From: Candidatus Cryptobacteroides avicola
Lineage (GTDB): Bacteria > Bacteroidota > Bacteroidia > Bacteroidales > UBA932
DNA length: 64,000 bases
Reading direction: 5' to 3'
NCBI GenBank assembly: GCA_017695115.1
Contig: JADILV010000006.1
Location: 1-64,000, forward strand
The first letter of the stretch is position 1; every line of letters begins with the position of its first letter. This document shows positions 19,688-31,846 of this stretch, in pieces. Both the position numbers and the translations under genes were made by a program. The notes under the pieces are model-generated. The model worked only from the letters and a program-made list of their open reading frames with translations, was not told the DNA's origin and ran no database searches.

Positions 19688-20329
19688 ATGGAAAACAATG
19701 TATATTTTGTAAGCGGCATAGATACAGATGCCGGAAAAAGCTATGCCACAGGGTATATAGCCAAAGTGTGGAATGAGTCCGGGATAAGGACCGTTACGCA
19801 GAAGTTCATCCAGACCGGAAACGAAGGCATGTCGGAGGACATAGCCCTTCACAGGAAGATCATGGGCTGCGGCCTGCTCCCGGAGGATGAGCAGGGACTG
19901 ACAATGCCGGAAATATTTTCCTACCCGTGTTCACCGCACTTGGCGGCGGAAATCGACGGAAGGGAGATAGACTTCGGGAAAATAGAAACCGCGACAGATA
20001 CATTGAGCGAGCGGTACGACGCCGTCCTGCTGGAAGGTGCCGGAGGGCTGATGGTCCCGCTGACACGTACTCTGCTCACAATCGATTACATCAAGGAGAA
20101 AGGCTATCCCCTTATCTTCGTTACATCAGGCAGGCTCGGCAGCATCAGCCATACCCTTCTGAGCCTGGAAGCCGTCAAGTCCAGGGGCATTCCTTTGAAG
20201 ATGCTGGTCTTCAACATGTTCCCGCAGGAAAAGGACAGCACCATCTCCTACGATACCAGGACCTTTCTTAAAGATTGGATTGACCGCGAATTTCCCGGAA
20301 CGGAATACTTCACTGTCCCGGTGCTGTAG
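19688..20329 (+). CDS. bioD: dethiobiotin synthetase
   Basis: The 213-residue ATPase forms the ureido ring of dethiobiotin from DAPA and CO2. The P-loop variant GIDTDAGKSYATG lies at residues 10-22, QKFIQTGN carries the conserved substrate-binding lysine, and LLEGAGGLMVPL contains the Mg/ATP-binding glutamate. It is the last gene of the biotin set, 75 bp after bioC, and converges on the outer-membrane protein gene ending at 20359. Confidence 0.94.
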   Translation: MENNVYFVSGIDTDAGKSYATGYIAKVWNESGIRTVTQKFIQTGNEGMSEDIALHRKIMGCGLLPEDEQGLTMPEIFSYPCSPHLAAEIDGREIDFGKIETATDTLSERYDAVLLEGAGGLMVPLTRTLLTIDYIKEKGYPLIFVTSGRLGSISHTLLSLEAVKSRGIPLKMLVFNMFPQEKDSTISYDTRTFLKDWIDREFPGTEYFTVPVL

Positions 20330-20358
20330 CACATACGGCCTGCCGGTCTGCAGATAGC

Positions 20359-21066
20359 CTACGGCGTGGTGGAGAATGATGCTCCGACACCGATAGTGGC
20401 ATCGCCGATCTTGAATTTTGCGGAGGCCCCTATGTTTATGCGCGGGGCGCTGACAGGGTTGAACGTTGGCGTCCCGAAAGCATTGAAGTCCGTATAGCTT
20501 CCCCAGAACATCATGCTTGTGTTTTCCGACGGGCGCATGATGACGGACATCATTCCTCCTGCTACCGGTACAGGCTTCCTGTCCTTGAGCATGCTCATCC
20601 CGAATGTGCCTCCTCCGTTCACTTCGAGCCACGGTGCGATCTGTACTCCGGCCGCCACGTACGCCGACTGGTATCTGTAAAGGTTCAGCCAGTCGATGTC
20701 CCTGCGTCCGAGGAATGCATGCAGGCTTCCGGTCAGAGGCATCGTCCCATAGTGCTCCTGCATGATGCCGTTGAACCTGTACACGGCTGTATAGTAGGGC
20801 TTTATGTCTACGGTGCTATAGAATAGGGGAGAGACGGAAGCCTGCATGATGCCGGAAATTTTCTCCCGGCTGTATCCGGCTATGTCCTCTTCCGGGATCA
20901 GCAGGCCGGGCTGTACCATATTTCCGATCACACTGTTCCGCGCTGAAACCGTAAGGACGGAAGTATCCGCAAATGAAGTACTGTCCCGCTCCTGCGCCTG
21001 CACAGCAGTATTCAGACCCAAAAACAGGCCGCAAAGTACCGTCGACATTATCTTGAAATATTCCAT
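20359..21066 (-). CDS. putative outer-membrane protein of unknown function
   Basis: The 235-residue protein has a signal peptide (cleavage probably after AVQAQ). It ends in alternating hydrophobic/polar stretches rich in Gly and aromatic residues (YVAAGVQIAPWLEVNGGGTFG, PRINIGASAKFKIGDATIGV), which look like outer-membrane beta strands. I do not recognise a named family. It lies downstream of the Pit gene on the same strand, separated by a 185-bp gap with tandem hairpin repeats, so it is probably transcribed separately or after partial termination. Confidence 0.6.
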   Translation of the reverse strand: MEYFKIMSTVLCGLFLGLNTAVQAQERDSTSFADTSVLTVSARNSVIGNMVQPGLLIPEEDIAGYSREKISGIMQASVSPLFYSTVDIKPYYTAVYRFNGIMQEHYGTMPLTGSLHAFLGRRDIDWLNLYRYQSAYVAAGVQIAPWLEVNGGGTFGMSMLKDRKPVPVAGGMMSVIMRPSENTSMMFWGSYTDFNAFGTPTFNPVSAPRINIGASAKFKIGDATIGVGASFSTTP

Positions 21067-21105
21067 GTCTCAAAACTCGGAATTATTTTCATCTTTTCAA
21101 AAATA

Positions 21106-21186
21106 ATTACCTCAAAAACCGCTTCGTGTTTTTGAGGTAATTTACTTCGTGTTTTTGAGGTAATTTACTTCGTGTTTTTGAGAACC
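21106..21186 (-). repeat. 23-bp tandem repeat with terminator-like hairpins downstream of pit
   Basis: Two and three-quarter copies of a 23-bp unit (TTCGTGTTTTTGAGGTAATT plus TAC on the plus strand) occupy 21123-21186. An inverted copy of its core (AATTACCTCAAAAAC) lies at 21106-21119. On the minus strand, downstream of the Pit stop, several copies can pair with the inverted arm, and the arm is followed by a T-rich stretch. This looks like a terminator multiplied by tandem duplication. Confidence 0.65.
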
Positions 21187-21251
21187 TTTTATGGCAGTAT
21201 GTGAGGACCGGAGGGCAAGCCTAACGCCGAAATCGTCCTTTTATTTCATTT

Positions 21252-23492
21252 TTAACCTTGTTGGAACTTGCGTGAAGAACGTGACATTTGCTGCAACTCA
21301 ATCGTAATCTGCTCCGATTCCTGCAGAAGGTTCAGGTACAGGTAAGCCACAGTAAGGTTCACATTCTCGTTTTGGATATCCACCATGAGGGACTTCCTCA
21401 GATTTGAGAACTCGACCTGCATCTCGGAGATTTCCTTGTCGAAATTCCTCAGGTCGGAATAGTCCCCGGCTTTGCACAGGTCCGCGATTCCCCGGATGAT
21501 TTTCGCCGTCCTGTCACGCTGTACGGTAAACTCGTCGATGTACTTCTGTGGAAGCGGAGAGAAATGATTGTCCACATGCTCGTAAAGAGGCTCGCAGATA
21601 CGCCTGATGGAGTAGTACAGCTGTTCCATGCTGTTGAACACCATGTGGAACCAGGCGCTCTTCCTCAGCCCTTCCTCCGGCTCGATATGCCGCAGGCAGA
21701 GGGTTTCCTTGCGCCTGAGGTTCTTGAGACGCACCTTTTCCTGTTTCAGATCATTTGAACTTTTCCTCAGGATCTTGACGTTTTCTTCGAAAAGCCCGTC
21801 CGTGATGTCCTTGTATTTGCCTGCCATGTCATTGAGGAAACGGGATTCATTGTCAGCGACATAGTTGCTGAACAGGTTCCATGTCTGGCTGTAGTTCTGG
21901 GAAGAAAGGATGGCGCGGAACTGCTTGTCACCGTTCTCGTCCTCGTTTTTCTGCTTGTAACGGATATTGTTGTGGATGAGGGCTGCAAGTCCTGCCACCA
22001 CTATTATTACCGCCACGACATTTCCACCGAAATGCATCAGGATGACTATTATGAATGCGCATGTGAACGCCACTCCGGCGGTTATGAACCATCCTCCGAT
22101 GACAGAAAGTACACCCGTAACCCTGAATACCGCACTTTCACGGCTCCATGCACGGTCTGCAAGGGATGAACCCATGGCGACCATGAATGTCACGTATGTA
22201 GTGGAAAGAGGAAGCTTCAGGGATGTACCCAGTGCGATGAGCAGTGATGCCACTACCAGGTTGGTGGATGCCCTGACAAGGTCGTAGGCGGCTCCGTCCT
22301 CTATTTCGATATTGGTCTTGTCGAACCTTTTGTTTATCCAGACTCTTGCCTTTTCAGGAGTGACGGCCACAAGCCAGTTGGCGGTCGCGTTGCTCCAGCG
22401 CACTATGCTGCGGGCTACCCTTGACGAACCGAACATCTCGTCCCCTTCATCCTGTTTGGCGAGGCTGATTTCAGTCTTGGTCACGTTGTGGGCCTTCTTT
22501 GAAGTCGCCAGGGCGATTACCATCACTATTCCGGCCAGGAACAGGAAGATGAACGGAGTCTTGGCAGGTTCGTTGAGCACTCCCATCATATATGAATCCG
22601 GGTCAGAACTGCCGGAAGCCATATAGTCGAGGTACGAGTCATAGCCTGCAAGCGGCACTCCGATGAAGTTCACCAGGTCGTTGCCTGCGAAAGCCGTCGC
22701 GAGGGCGAATGTACCTATAAGGACCACTACCTTGAACACGTTGACCTTGCACCAGTGCAGGATCTGCATCAGCAGAGTGAAGAATACAAGGCAGCAGCCG
22801 AGCACTTCGAGAGTATGCGTGTGTACCCAGGCTTTCAATTCAGGAGTCATGAATGAAAGGTCCTTGACTCCTTTTATGAGCATGAAATATATTATGGCCG
22901 TTGCCGCTACACCGCCGAACAGACCTATCTTCCATTTGAGTTTCCCGGAGTAGCTGAACGTGAAGAGCAGCCTGGATATATACTGTATCAGGAGCCCGAA
23001 TATGAATGCCAGCGCTACGGAAACGAAAATCGCCATGATCACTGAAAGCGCTTTTTCGGTATTCAGGTAGTCGGAGAATCCGGCGCCGTCGTCAGCACCT
23101 GCCAACTTGAACATCGCCATCGCGAAAGATGCTCCCAGCAGTTCGAACACCATGGATACGGTCGTGGATGTAGGCATTCCCAGCGAGTTGAACACGTCCA
23201 GCAGGATGATGTCCGTAACCATCACGGCCAGGAAGATATACATGAGTTCCTGGAAGCAGTACTGCTCGGGCCGGAAGATGCCGTGCCGGGCTATGTCCAT
23301 CATACCGTTGCTCATGATGGCTCCGCAGAATACGCCGATGGCTGCGACTGTGATGATCGTGCGGAATTTCGCCGCTTTGGAACCGATTGCCGAATTCAGG
23401 AAATTTACAGCGTCGTTGCTGACTCCTACCCACAGGTCAGAAATTGCAAGAATAAACAGGAATATTACAAATCCCAGAAATATCCAATCCAT
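21252..23492 (-). CDS. Pit-type inorganic phosphate transporter with PhoU-like C-terminal domain
   Basis: The 746-residue protein starts with a Pit (PF01384-type) permease of about ten membrane helices, including SNDAVNFLNSAIGSKAA and LGTSLKLPLSTTYVTFMVAMGSSLADRAW, the two inverted halves typical of the family. Residues from about 530 to the end are soluble and helical, with a PhoU-like pattern of long amphipathic helices. It should import phosphate with a cation. The divergently transcribed PhoB/PhoR-like pair begins 167 bp away, which suggests phosphate-responsive control. Confidence 0.88.
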   Translation of the reverse strand: MDWIFLGFVIFLFILAISDLWVGVSNDAVNFLNSAIGSKAAKFRTIITVAAIGVFCGAIMSNGMMDIARHGIFRPEQYCFQELMYIFLAVMVTDIILLDVFNSLGMPTSTTVSMVFELLGASFAMAMFKLAGADDGAGFSDYLNTEKALSVIMAIFVSVALAFIFGLLIQYISRLLFTFSYSGKLKWKIGLFGGVAATAIIYFMLIKGVKDLSFMTPELKAWVHTHTLEVLGCCLVFFTLLMQILHWCKVNVFKVVVLIGTFALATAFAGNDLVNFIGVPLAGYDSYLDYMASGSSDPDSYMMGVLNEPAKTPFIFLFLAGIVMVIALATSKKAHNVTKTEISLAKQDEGDEMFGSSRVARSIVRWSNATANWLVAVTPEKARVWINKRFDKTNIEIEDGAAYDLVRASTNLVVASLLIALGTSLKLPLSTTYVTFMVAMGSSLADRAWSRESAVFRVTGVLSVIGGWFITAGVAFTCAFIIVILMHFGGNVVAVIIVVAGLAALIHNNIRYKQKNEDENGDKQFRAILSSQNYSQTWNLFSNYVADNESRFLNDMAGKYKDITDGLFEENVKILRKSSNDLKQEKVRLKNLRRKETLCLRHIEPEEGLRKSAWFHMVFNSMEQLYYSIRRICEPLYEHVDNHFSPLPQKYIDEFTVQRDRTAKIIRGIADLCKAGDYSDLRNFDKEISEMQVEFSNLRKSLMVDIQNENVNLTVAYLYLNLLQESEQITIELQQMSRSSRKFQQG

Positions 23493-23517
23493 AAATAATG
23501 AGATAAATTTCTGGCGG

Positions 23518-23525
23518 CAAAATTA
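23518..23525 (-). promoter_or_regulatory. candidate -7 element of the Pit gene
   Basis: On the minus strand this reads TAATTTTG, an exact TAnnTTTG match, 25 nt before the Pit start codon. A TTTG at the -33 position is not evident, which would fit a promoter that needs an activator. Confidence 0.4.
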
Positions 23526-23564
23526 GTTATCAGTTTTAAGTATTCAGTTAAGATGGTGTTAAAT

Positions 23565-23590
23565 TTTTGTTACAAAAAACCGTAACAAAA
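23565..23590. promoter_or_regulatory. inverted repeat between pit and the two-component genes
   Basis: TTTTGTTAC and GTAACAAAA form a perfect 9-bp inverted repeat with an 8-nt spacer, midway between the two divergent promoters. Just before it lies TTAAAT-N5-TTACAA, which recalls a direct-repeat arrangement of OmpR-family sites. It could be an operator for the adjacent response regulator; this is inference. Confidence 0.45.
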
Positions 23591-23630
23591 TATTCATTGT
23601 ATCCGGGAATGCCGAACGGATGAAAAATCA

Positions 23631-23638
23631 TAACTTTG
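23631..23638 (+). promoter_or_regulatory. candidate -7 element of the response regulator gene
   Basis: TAACTTTG lies 20 nt before the ATG at 23659. No clear TTTG sits 19-21 nt upstream. Confidence 0.4.
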
Positions 23639-23658
23639 CAAAGTTTATTTGAAAAAAT

Positions 23659-24381
23659 ATGGAACAGGGAAAAATACTTATCGTAGATGACGAAGCTGAC
23701 ATAAGGGAAATTCTTCAGTTCAATCTGGAAAATGCAGGATATGAGGCGGACTGTGCGGCATCGGCAGAAGAGGCACTGGAAATATTGAGTCCGGAACATA
23801 ATCTCATCCTTCTGGATGTAATGATGGACGGCATGTCCGGTTTCAAGATGGCGGAAGTCGTCAGAAAAGAAAAAGGCAGCCAGATACCGATCATTTTCCT
23901 GACGGCGAGAAGCGCGGAAAACGACCTTCTGACCGGATTCTCTGCAGGCGGCGACGATTATATAGGAAAGCCGTTTTCAATACACGAGGTGCTGGCCAGA
24001 GTCAAGGCCGTCATAAAGCGCAGTGCAGTGAAGGCTTCCGTAACGGAACAGGATCCCGTTCCGATAAATGCCGGCCATCTTAAAATAGACGTTACAGGGA
24101 AAATGGTATATGCCGACGGAAATGCCGTACTCCTTTCCAAAAAAGAGTTCGAGATACTTTATCTGCTGGCATTGCATGCAGGAAGGGTATACTCAAGGGA
24201 AGAGATAATCGCCGAACTGTGGAAGGACGCCCCGTATGTCCTTGACCGTACCGTGGACGTCCATATTGCCAGAATAAGGAACAAACTTGGTGATTACAAG
24301 AAATATATTACCAACAGATCCGGTTACGGATATTGCTTCAGCGTGACGGAACAGAATGGAGAAGAAAAGGATAACATATAA
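23659..24381 (+). CDS. PhoB/OmpR-family response regulator
   Basis: The 240-residue protein has a receiver domain (acidic pair Asp10-Asp11, phosphoacceptor Asp53 in LLDVMMDG, Thr in FLTARS and Lys in GKPF) and a C-terminal winged helix (about residues 135-235; LLSKKEFEILYLLALHAGRVYSR is in its core, and it ends with the DVHIARIRNKLG and GYGYCF segments). It binds DNA when phosphorylated by the kinase encoded next, whose ATG overlaps its end by 26 bp. The divergent Pit gene suggests a phosphate-starvation role like PhoB, but this is context only. Confidence 0.92.
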   Translation: MEQGKILIVDDEADIREILQFNLENAGYEADCAASAEEALEILSPEHNLILLDVMMDGMSGFKMAEVVRKEKGSQIPIIFLTARSAENDLLTGFSAGGDDYIGKPFSIHEVLARVKAVIKRSAVKASVTEQDPVPINAGHLKIDVTGKMVYADGNAVLLSKKEFEILYLLALHAGRVYSREEIIAELWKDAPYVLDRTVDVHIARIRNKLGDYKKYITNRSGYGYCFSVTEQNGEEKDNI

Positions 24382-26074
24382 AAAGCAGCTCCTGACATAT
24401 TTTGCAGGAGTATTCACCGTTTTTGCTGTCCTGCTGGTGGTTTTCCAGTTGAGGACAGAGTGGCGGTACAAGACCGAGATCCTGCAGTCCCGCCTGTCCG
24501 GCTATGCCGATATAATAGCACAGACGCCGGATTACGGGGCTGTAGCGGACCTTATGCCGTCCGAGCTCAGGATAACGGTCATAAGCAAGGACGGAAACGT
24601 GATTTTCGATTCCGCAACGGGGGCCGATACCCTTGATAACCATTTTATGAGGCCTGAAGTACAGATGTCTGTCGAGAGGTCCGCAGGCTTTTCGATCCGG
24701 ACATCCGCTACTACAGGCATACCTTATTTCTATTATGCCAAGTCATACGGCGGCTACATAATACGGCTCGCCCTGCCGTATGAGCTGGATGTAAAGCGTT
24801 TCTTTCGGCCGGATACGCTGTTCCTGATACTTGTCTTCTCGCTTTTTACGGTTGCCCTCTTTTCTCTGATCTTCCTGTCCGACCATTTCGGGCAGGGGAT
24901 TTCGAAACTGCGCGATTTCGCCGAAGCCGCCGTCAAGGGAAACGTGGACTATGAAGATATTGCCTTCCCCGACTCGGAACTCGGGGAGATCGGAGAGAAG
25001 ATGCTCGAGAGCTACAAGATGCTCAAGCACAGCAACGACATGATCGCGCTTGAAAAAGAGAGGCTCCTTCTGCATATACATTATTATGACGGAGGCATCG
25101 CGATTTTCACCCCTGACAGGGAGAAACAGTATGCAAACCCGCGTTTTATCCAATATGTCAACACTTTGCTCGACAGACCTACGCCTGACCTGAACGACAT
25201 ATGGAAGAGCAGCATCTTTTCTCCGCTTCTGGAATTTCTGGAAAGGAACACTCCGGTCAAGAATGATTCCGCACCGGTGTTCAACTTCAAGCTTTCCAAG
25301 GGCGGGCATAACTACGGTATACAGATGCTCATTTATCCTGACAACGGTTTCGAGATAACTGTCAACGACATTTCCGAAACCGAGAAAAGCAAGGTGATGA
25401 AACAGCAGATGACCAACAATATCGCCCACGAACTCCGCACGCCGGTCAGCAGCGTAAGAGGCTATCTGGAGACGCTCATAACATGTCCGGGAATATCCGA
25501 GGAGAGGAAGAACATGTTCATAGACAGGGCCTATGTGCAGACCCTTCGCCTGTCGGACCTGATACGTGACATCGCCATCATCACCAAGATAGAAGAGGCT
25601 CCCGAGCAGCTGAAGAAAGAACCTGTCGACCTCCACAATGCGGTGAATGAGATATTCGAGGAATTCCGTTCCGCTCTGGATGCAAAAGGGATCAGGTCAG
25701 AGAACTGTATAGACAAGGGTCTGGTCATAAAGGGGAACGCTTCTTTGCTTTATGCCATATTCAGGAATCTGGTCGAGAACAGTGTCAAGTATGCCGGCGA
25801 CGGGGTTACAATCCATGTGGAGTGCTATGCAAAGAGCGAAGGCTTCTGCCATTTCACCTATTACGATACAGGCAACGGGGTCAAAGAGGAGCACCTGTCC
25901 CGTATTTTCGAGAGGTTCTACCGAGTTTCGGAAGGCCGTACACGCGATGACGGCGGTTCGGGGCTCGGCCTGTCGATAGTCCGCAATGCCGTCGCTTTCC
26001 ACGGTGGCGAGATCCGTGCCGTCAACCGCAAGGAAGGCGGACTGGAATTCATATTCTCCTTGAAAGAAAAGTGA
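24356..26074 (+). CDS. membrane sensor histidine kinase (PhoR-like)
   Basis: The 572-residue kinase has a membrane helix near residues 10-30, an extracytoplasmic region, a second helix near 150-175, a linker with a PAS-like segment, and a HisKA domain with the phospho-accepting His358 in NNIAHELRTPVSS. A HATPase domain follows, with the N box FRNLVENSVKYAG and G boxes DTGNGV and GGSGLGLSIV. It overlaps the response regulator gene by 26 bp, which indicates co-translation. By context and architecture it is the PhoR-like partner; the signal sensed is not visible. Confidence 0.92.
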   Translation: MEKKRITYKKQLLTYFAGVFTVFAVLLVVFQLRTEWRYKTEILQSRLSGYADIIAQTPDYGAVADLMPSELRITVISKDGNVIFDSATGADTLDNHFMRPEVQMSVERSAGFSIRTSATTGIPYFYYAKSYGGYIIRLALPYELDVKRFFRPDTLFLILVFSLFTVALFSLIFLSDHFGQGISKLRDFAEAAVKGNVDYEDIAFPDSELGEIGEKMLESYKMLKHSNDMIALEKERLLLHIHYYDGGIAIFTPDREKQYANPRFIQYVNTLLDRPTPDLNDIWKSSIFSPLLEFLERNTPVKNDSAPVFNFKLSKGGHNYGIQMLIYPDNGFEITVNDISETEKSKVMKQQMTNNIAHELRTPVSSVRGYLETLITCPGISEERKNMFIDRAYVQTLRLSDLIRDIAIITKIEEAPEQLKKEPVDLHNAVNEIFEEFRSALDAKGIRSENCIDKGLVIKGNASLLYAIFRNLVENSVKYAGDGVTIHVECYAKSEGFCHFTYYDTGNGVKEEHLSRIFERFYRVSEGRTRDDGGSGLGLSIVRNAVAFHGGEIRAVNRKEGGLEFIFSLKEK

Positions 26075-26143
26075 TCCGCCCTCGATTGCTTGGAGTTTCA
26101 GTAAAATAAGCTAAATTCATGCTTTTTTACAAAAAATCAGGTG

Positions 26144-28606
26144 ATGCGATTTGTAAAAAAGCCGGCTGTATGCCTTCTTGCCTTCATTGTCATCCATGTC
26201 ATGGATATTGAGGCCCAGGATGATATGTCCGTATGGTTCGACTCTCCGTGTTCTTCTGAAACAGGACCCGCATGGGGTGCGGCCCCGACTTTGGAATCAG
26301 GGGATGCCATGTCCAATGCCGACTGGGAATGGGAGCATGTCTCGCTGCCTCTCGGGAACGGCAGCATAGGAGCGAACATATTCGGCTCGGTGTCCACGGA
26401 ACGGTTCACTTTCAATGAGAAGACCCTCTGGACAGGCGGTCCCGGGACTGGGGCGGCCGGGTATTGGAACGTCAATAAGGAGTCCGCCCGTATACTTCCT
26501 GAAATACGTAAGGCCTTCATGGAGGATGACAATGAAAAAGCCGCCAGACTCACGCAGGACAACTTCAACAGCGAAGTCCCCTATGAAACCTCGGCCGAGA
26601 CTCCGTCACGCTTCGGCTGCTTCACCACTTGCGGGGAATTCAGGATAAAGACAGGTCTGGATGACGGGAAGATAACGGATTACCGGAGGTCGCTGTCGCT
26701 GGATTCTGCGCTGGCAGTTGTCGCTTTTTCTCAGGACGGTGTCCGCTACAGGAGGGAATATTTCGTTTCATATCCCGACAACGTGATGGCTGTGCGTTTC
26801 AGCGCTGACCGTCCCGGAGCGCAGAATCTCGATTTCACTTACTTGCCCAACCCGATATTCGTGAAAGGGGCTTTCAAGACCGTATCGGACAACGAGATGC
26901 TCTATACGGCGACATTGCCCGGAAACGGTATGGAATATGCCCTTCGGGTCAGGGTCCGCACGGAAGGCGGGCACGCTGAAATCGCCACTGACGGGACAAT
27001 AAAGATAACAGGAGCCGACGAGGCTGTGTTCCTCATCGCGGCCGACACCGGCTATAAAATCAATTTCGACCCTGATTTCAACGATCCGGATGCATACGTT
27101 GGCGAAAATCCTGTAAAGACTACCGGGAAATGGATGAAGTCTGCTGGGAAGAAATCGTATGCCGCTCTTTTACAGAGGCATTATGAAGACTATTCGTCCC
27201 TGTTCCGGCGCTCGTCTCTGGTTCTTAATCCGGGAAAAGCCTGTCCCGGAGACAGCCTTCCGACACCGGAGCGGCTGGCAAGATACAGGGAAGGTGCGGA
27301 AGACTACGGACTGGAGGCCCTGTACTGGCAGTTCGGGCGGTATCTCCTGATAGCCTCTTCCCGTCCAGGCAATCTTCCGGCAAACCTTCAGGGCCTCTGG
27401 CACAACAATATAAACGGCCCCTGGAGGGTCGACTACCACAACAATATCAATATCCAGATGAACTACTGGCCGGCATGCCAGACCAATCTTCCGGAGTGTG
27501 AAATCCCCCTGTTCGACTATATCCGTACTCTTGTCAGGCCTGGAGAGGAAACGGCCCGGGCATATTTCGGGGCGCGGGGCTGGACGGCTTCCATATCTTC
27601 AAACATATTCGGGTTCACCGCTCCGCTCAGGGACAAGAATATGGCATGGAATTTCAATCCGATGGCAGGCCCGTGGCTTGCCACCCATGTGTGGGACTGG
27701 TACGACTATACCAGGGATGTCTCTTTCCTGAAAAATGCAGGATATGACCTGATAAAGGGCGGAGCGATGTTCACGGCCGATTTTCTCTGGCGCAGACCGG
27801 ACGGGTTTTATGCTGCGGTTCCTTCCACTTCTCCGGAGCACGGTCCTGTGGACAAAGGAGCGACATTCGTCCATGCCGTCGCCCGTGAAATCCTTTCGGA
27901 TGCCATCGAGGCAAGCAAAGTGCTTGGAAAGGATGAACCGGAGCGTATGTGGTGGCAGGATGTCCTCGACAGCATCGCCCCGTATGAGGTGGGGCGGTAC
28001 GGGCAGCTGATGGAGTGGTCCGAAGACATAGACGATCCTCAGGACCGGCACCGCCACGTAAACCATCTTTTCGGACTGCATCCCGGCCATACCATATCCC
28101 CTCTGACGACTCCGGACCTTGCAGAGGCATCAAGGGTGGTGCTGGATCATCGCGGCGACCTGGCTACGGGCTGGAGCATGGGCTGGAAACTGAACCAGTG
28201 GGCCAGACTCCATGACGGCAACCGCGCCTACACTTTGTACGGGAATCTTCTGAAGACAGGCACCAATGAAAATCTCTGGGATTCCCATCCTCCTTTCCAG
28301 ATAGACGGAAACTTCGGGGGTACGGCAGGAGTCACGGAAATGCTCCTGCAGAGTCACATGGGCTTTATCCACCTGCTTCCCGCCCTTCCTGATGCATGGA
28401 AAGACGGCTGCCTCACAGGTGTCCGTGCCAGAGGAAATTTCATTGTAGACATAGCCTGGAAAAACGGATGTCTGGACCATGCTGTCATCCGTTCCGGCTC
28501 CGGAGGCCCGTGCCGCGTACATTATAACGGCCTGGACCTGGAATTCAGCACGGAAGCGGGCGACAGCTATCGCGTGGAAATGAAAGACGGTAAATTAAAT
28601 ATATAA
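26144..28606 (+). CDS. secreted GH95-family glycosidase (alpha-L-fucosidase-like)
   Basis: From ATG 26144 the protein has 820 residues with a signal peptide ending near DIEAQ. An N-terminal beta-sandwich (WEHVSLPLGNGSIGANIFG, KTLWTGGPGT) leads to an (alpha/alpha)6 barrel with WHNNINGPW and YHNNINIQMNYWP (Asn-x-Asn catalytic region), and PPFQIDGNFGGTAG, whose Asp acts with the Asn in GH95. Where many GH95 enzymes read SPEN, this one reads STSPEHG. GH95 enzymes remove alpha-1,2-L-fucose or, in some members, L-galactose from plant or mucin glycans. A sulfatase gene follows after 4 bp. The in-frame GTG at 26141 is possible but less likely. Confidence 0.85.
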   Translation: MRFVKKPAVCLLAFIVIHVMDIEAQDDMSVWFDSPCSSETGPAWGAAPTLESGDAMSNADWEWEHVSLPLGNGSIGANIFGSVSTERFTFNEKTLWTGGPGTGAAGYWNVNKESARILPEIRKAFMEDDNEKAARLTQDNFNSEVPYETSAETPSRFGCFTTCGEFRIKTGLDDGKITDYRRSLSLDSALAVVAFSQDGVRYRREYFVSYPDNVMAVRFSADRPGAQNLDFTYLPNPIFVKGAFKTVSDNEMLYTATLPGNGMEYALRVRVRTEGGHAEIATDGTIKITGADEAVFLIAADTGYKINFDPDFNDPDAYVGENPVKTTGKWMKSAGKKSYAALLQRHYEDYSSLFRRSSLVLNPGKACPGDSLPTPERLARYREGAEDYGLEALYWQFGRYLLIASSRPGNLPANLQGLWHNNINGPWRVDYHNNINIQMNYWPACQTNLPECEIPLFDYIRTLVRPGEETARAYFGARGWTASISSNIFGFTAPLRDKNMAWNFNPMAGPWLATHVWDWYDYTRDVSFLKNAGYDLIKGGAMFTADFLWRRPDGFYAAVPSTSPEHGPVDKGATFVHAVAREILSDAIEASKVLGKDEPERMWWQDVLDSIAPYEVGRYGQLMEWSEDIDDPQDRHRHVNHLFGLHPGHTISPLTTPDLAEASRVVLDHRGDLATGWSMGWKLNQWARLHDGNRAYTLYGNLLKTGTNENLWDSHPPFQIDGNFGGTAGVTEMLLQSHMGFIHLLPALPDAWKDGCLTGVRARGNFIVDIAWKNGCLDHAVIRSGSGGPCRVHYNGLDLEFSTEAGDSYRVEMKDGKLNI

Positions 28607-29298
28607 TATCATGGACTACAGATACTTGTTGGCGGGAATCATCCCGCTCGCTTCCGTTGCGGAAGCTTTTGCAGGGACTCCCAATATCCTTTTCATCCTC
28701 AGCGATGACCATACTTCCCAGACTTGGGGCATCTATGGCGGCAGGCTGGCGGACTATGCCAGGACTGACAATATCAGGAGGCTGGCAAATGAAGGGGTCG
28801 TATTGGACAACTGCTTCTGTACCAACTCTATATCCTCTCCCAGCCGGGCTTCTATCCTGACAGGACGCTACAGCCACAACAACGGAGTCTATACCCTTGA
28901 CGACACTCTTGATACCTCACTTCCTACAATAGCCACTGTCCTTCAGCAGAGCGGATACCATACGGCCCTTGTCGGAAAATGGCATCTTAAATCGCAGCCG
29001 CAGGGGTTTGACTACTATTCCATTTTCTATGATCAGGGCGAGTACCGCGACCCGACTTTCATAAACAGTACCGACCCGTGGCCCGGAGACAGGAATTTCG
29101 GCGAGAGGGTAAGGGGATTCTCTACCGATCTGGTTACTGAAAAAGCCATAGAATGGATGAAGGCCCAACCGGCCGGAGAACCGTTCCTGATGTGCTGCCA
29201 TTTCAAGGCCACCCACGAACCGTATGATTTCCCTGAAAGGATGCGCCATCTGTACGACGGTGTAGTTTTCCCCGAGCCGGAAAATTTCCTTGACTGGG

Positions 29299-31825
<2,527 letters not shown>

Positions 31826-31846
31826 CCCTTTTCAAGGAGGAACCGG

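Noticed and set aside
18731..19852. 373-residue minus-strand open frame opposite bioC
   Set aside because: Antisense shadow of bioC and its 3' repeat; bioC has clear methyltransferase motifs.
21106..21186. Possible CRISPR array
   Set aside because: Direct repeats are back to back with no spacers, and there are no cas genes.
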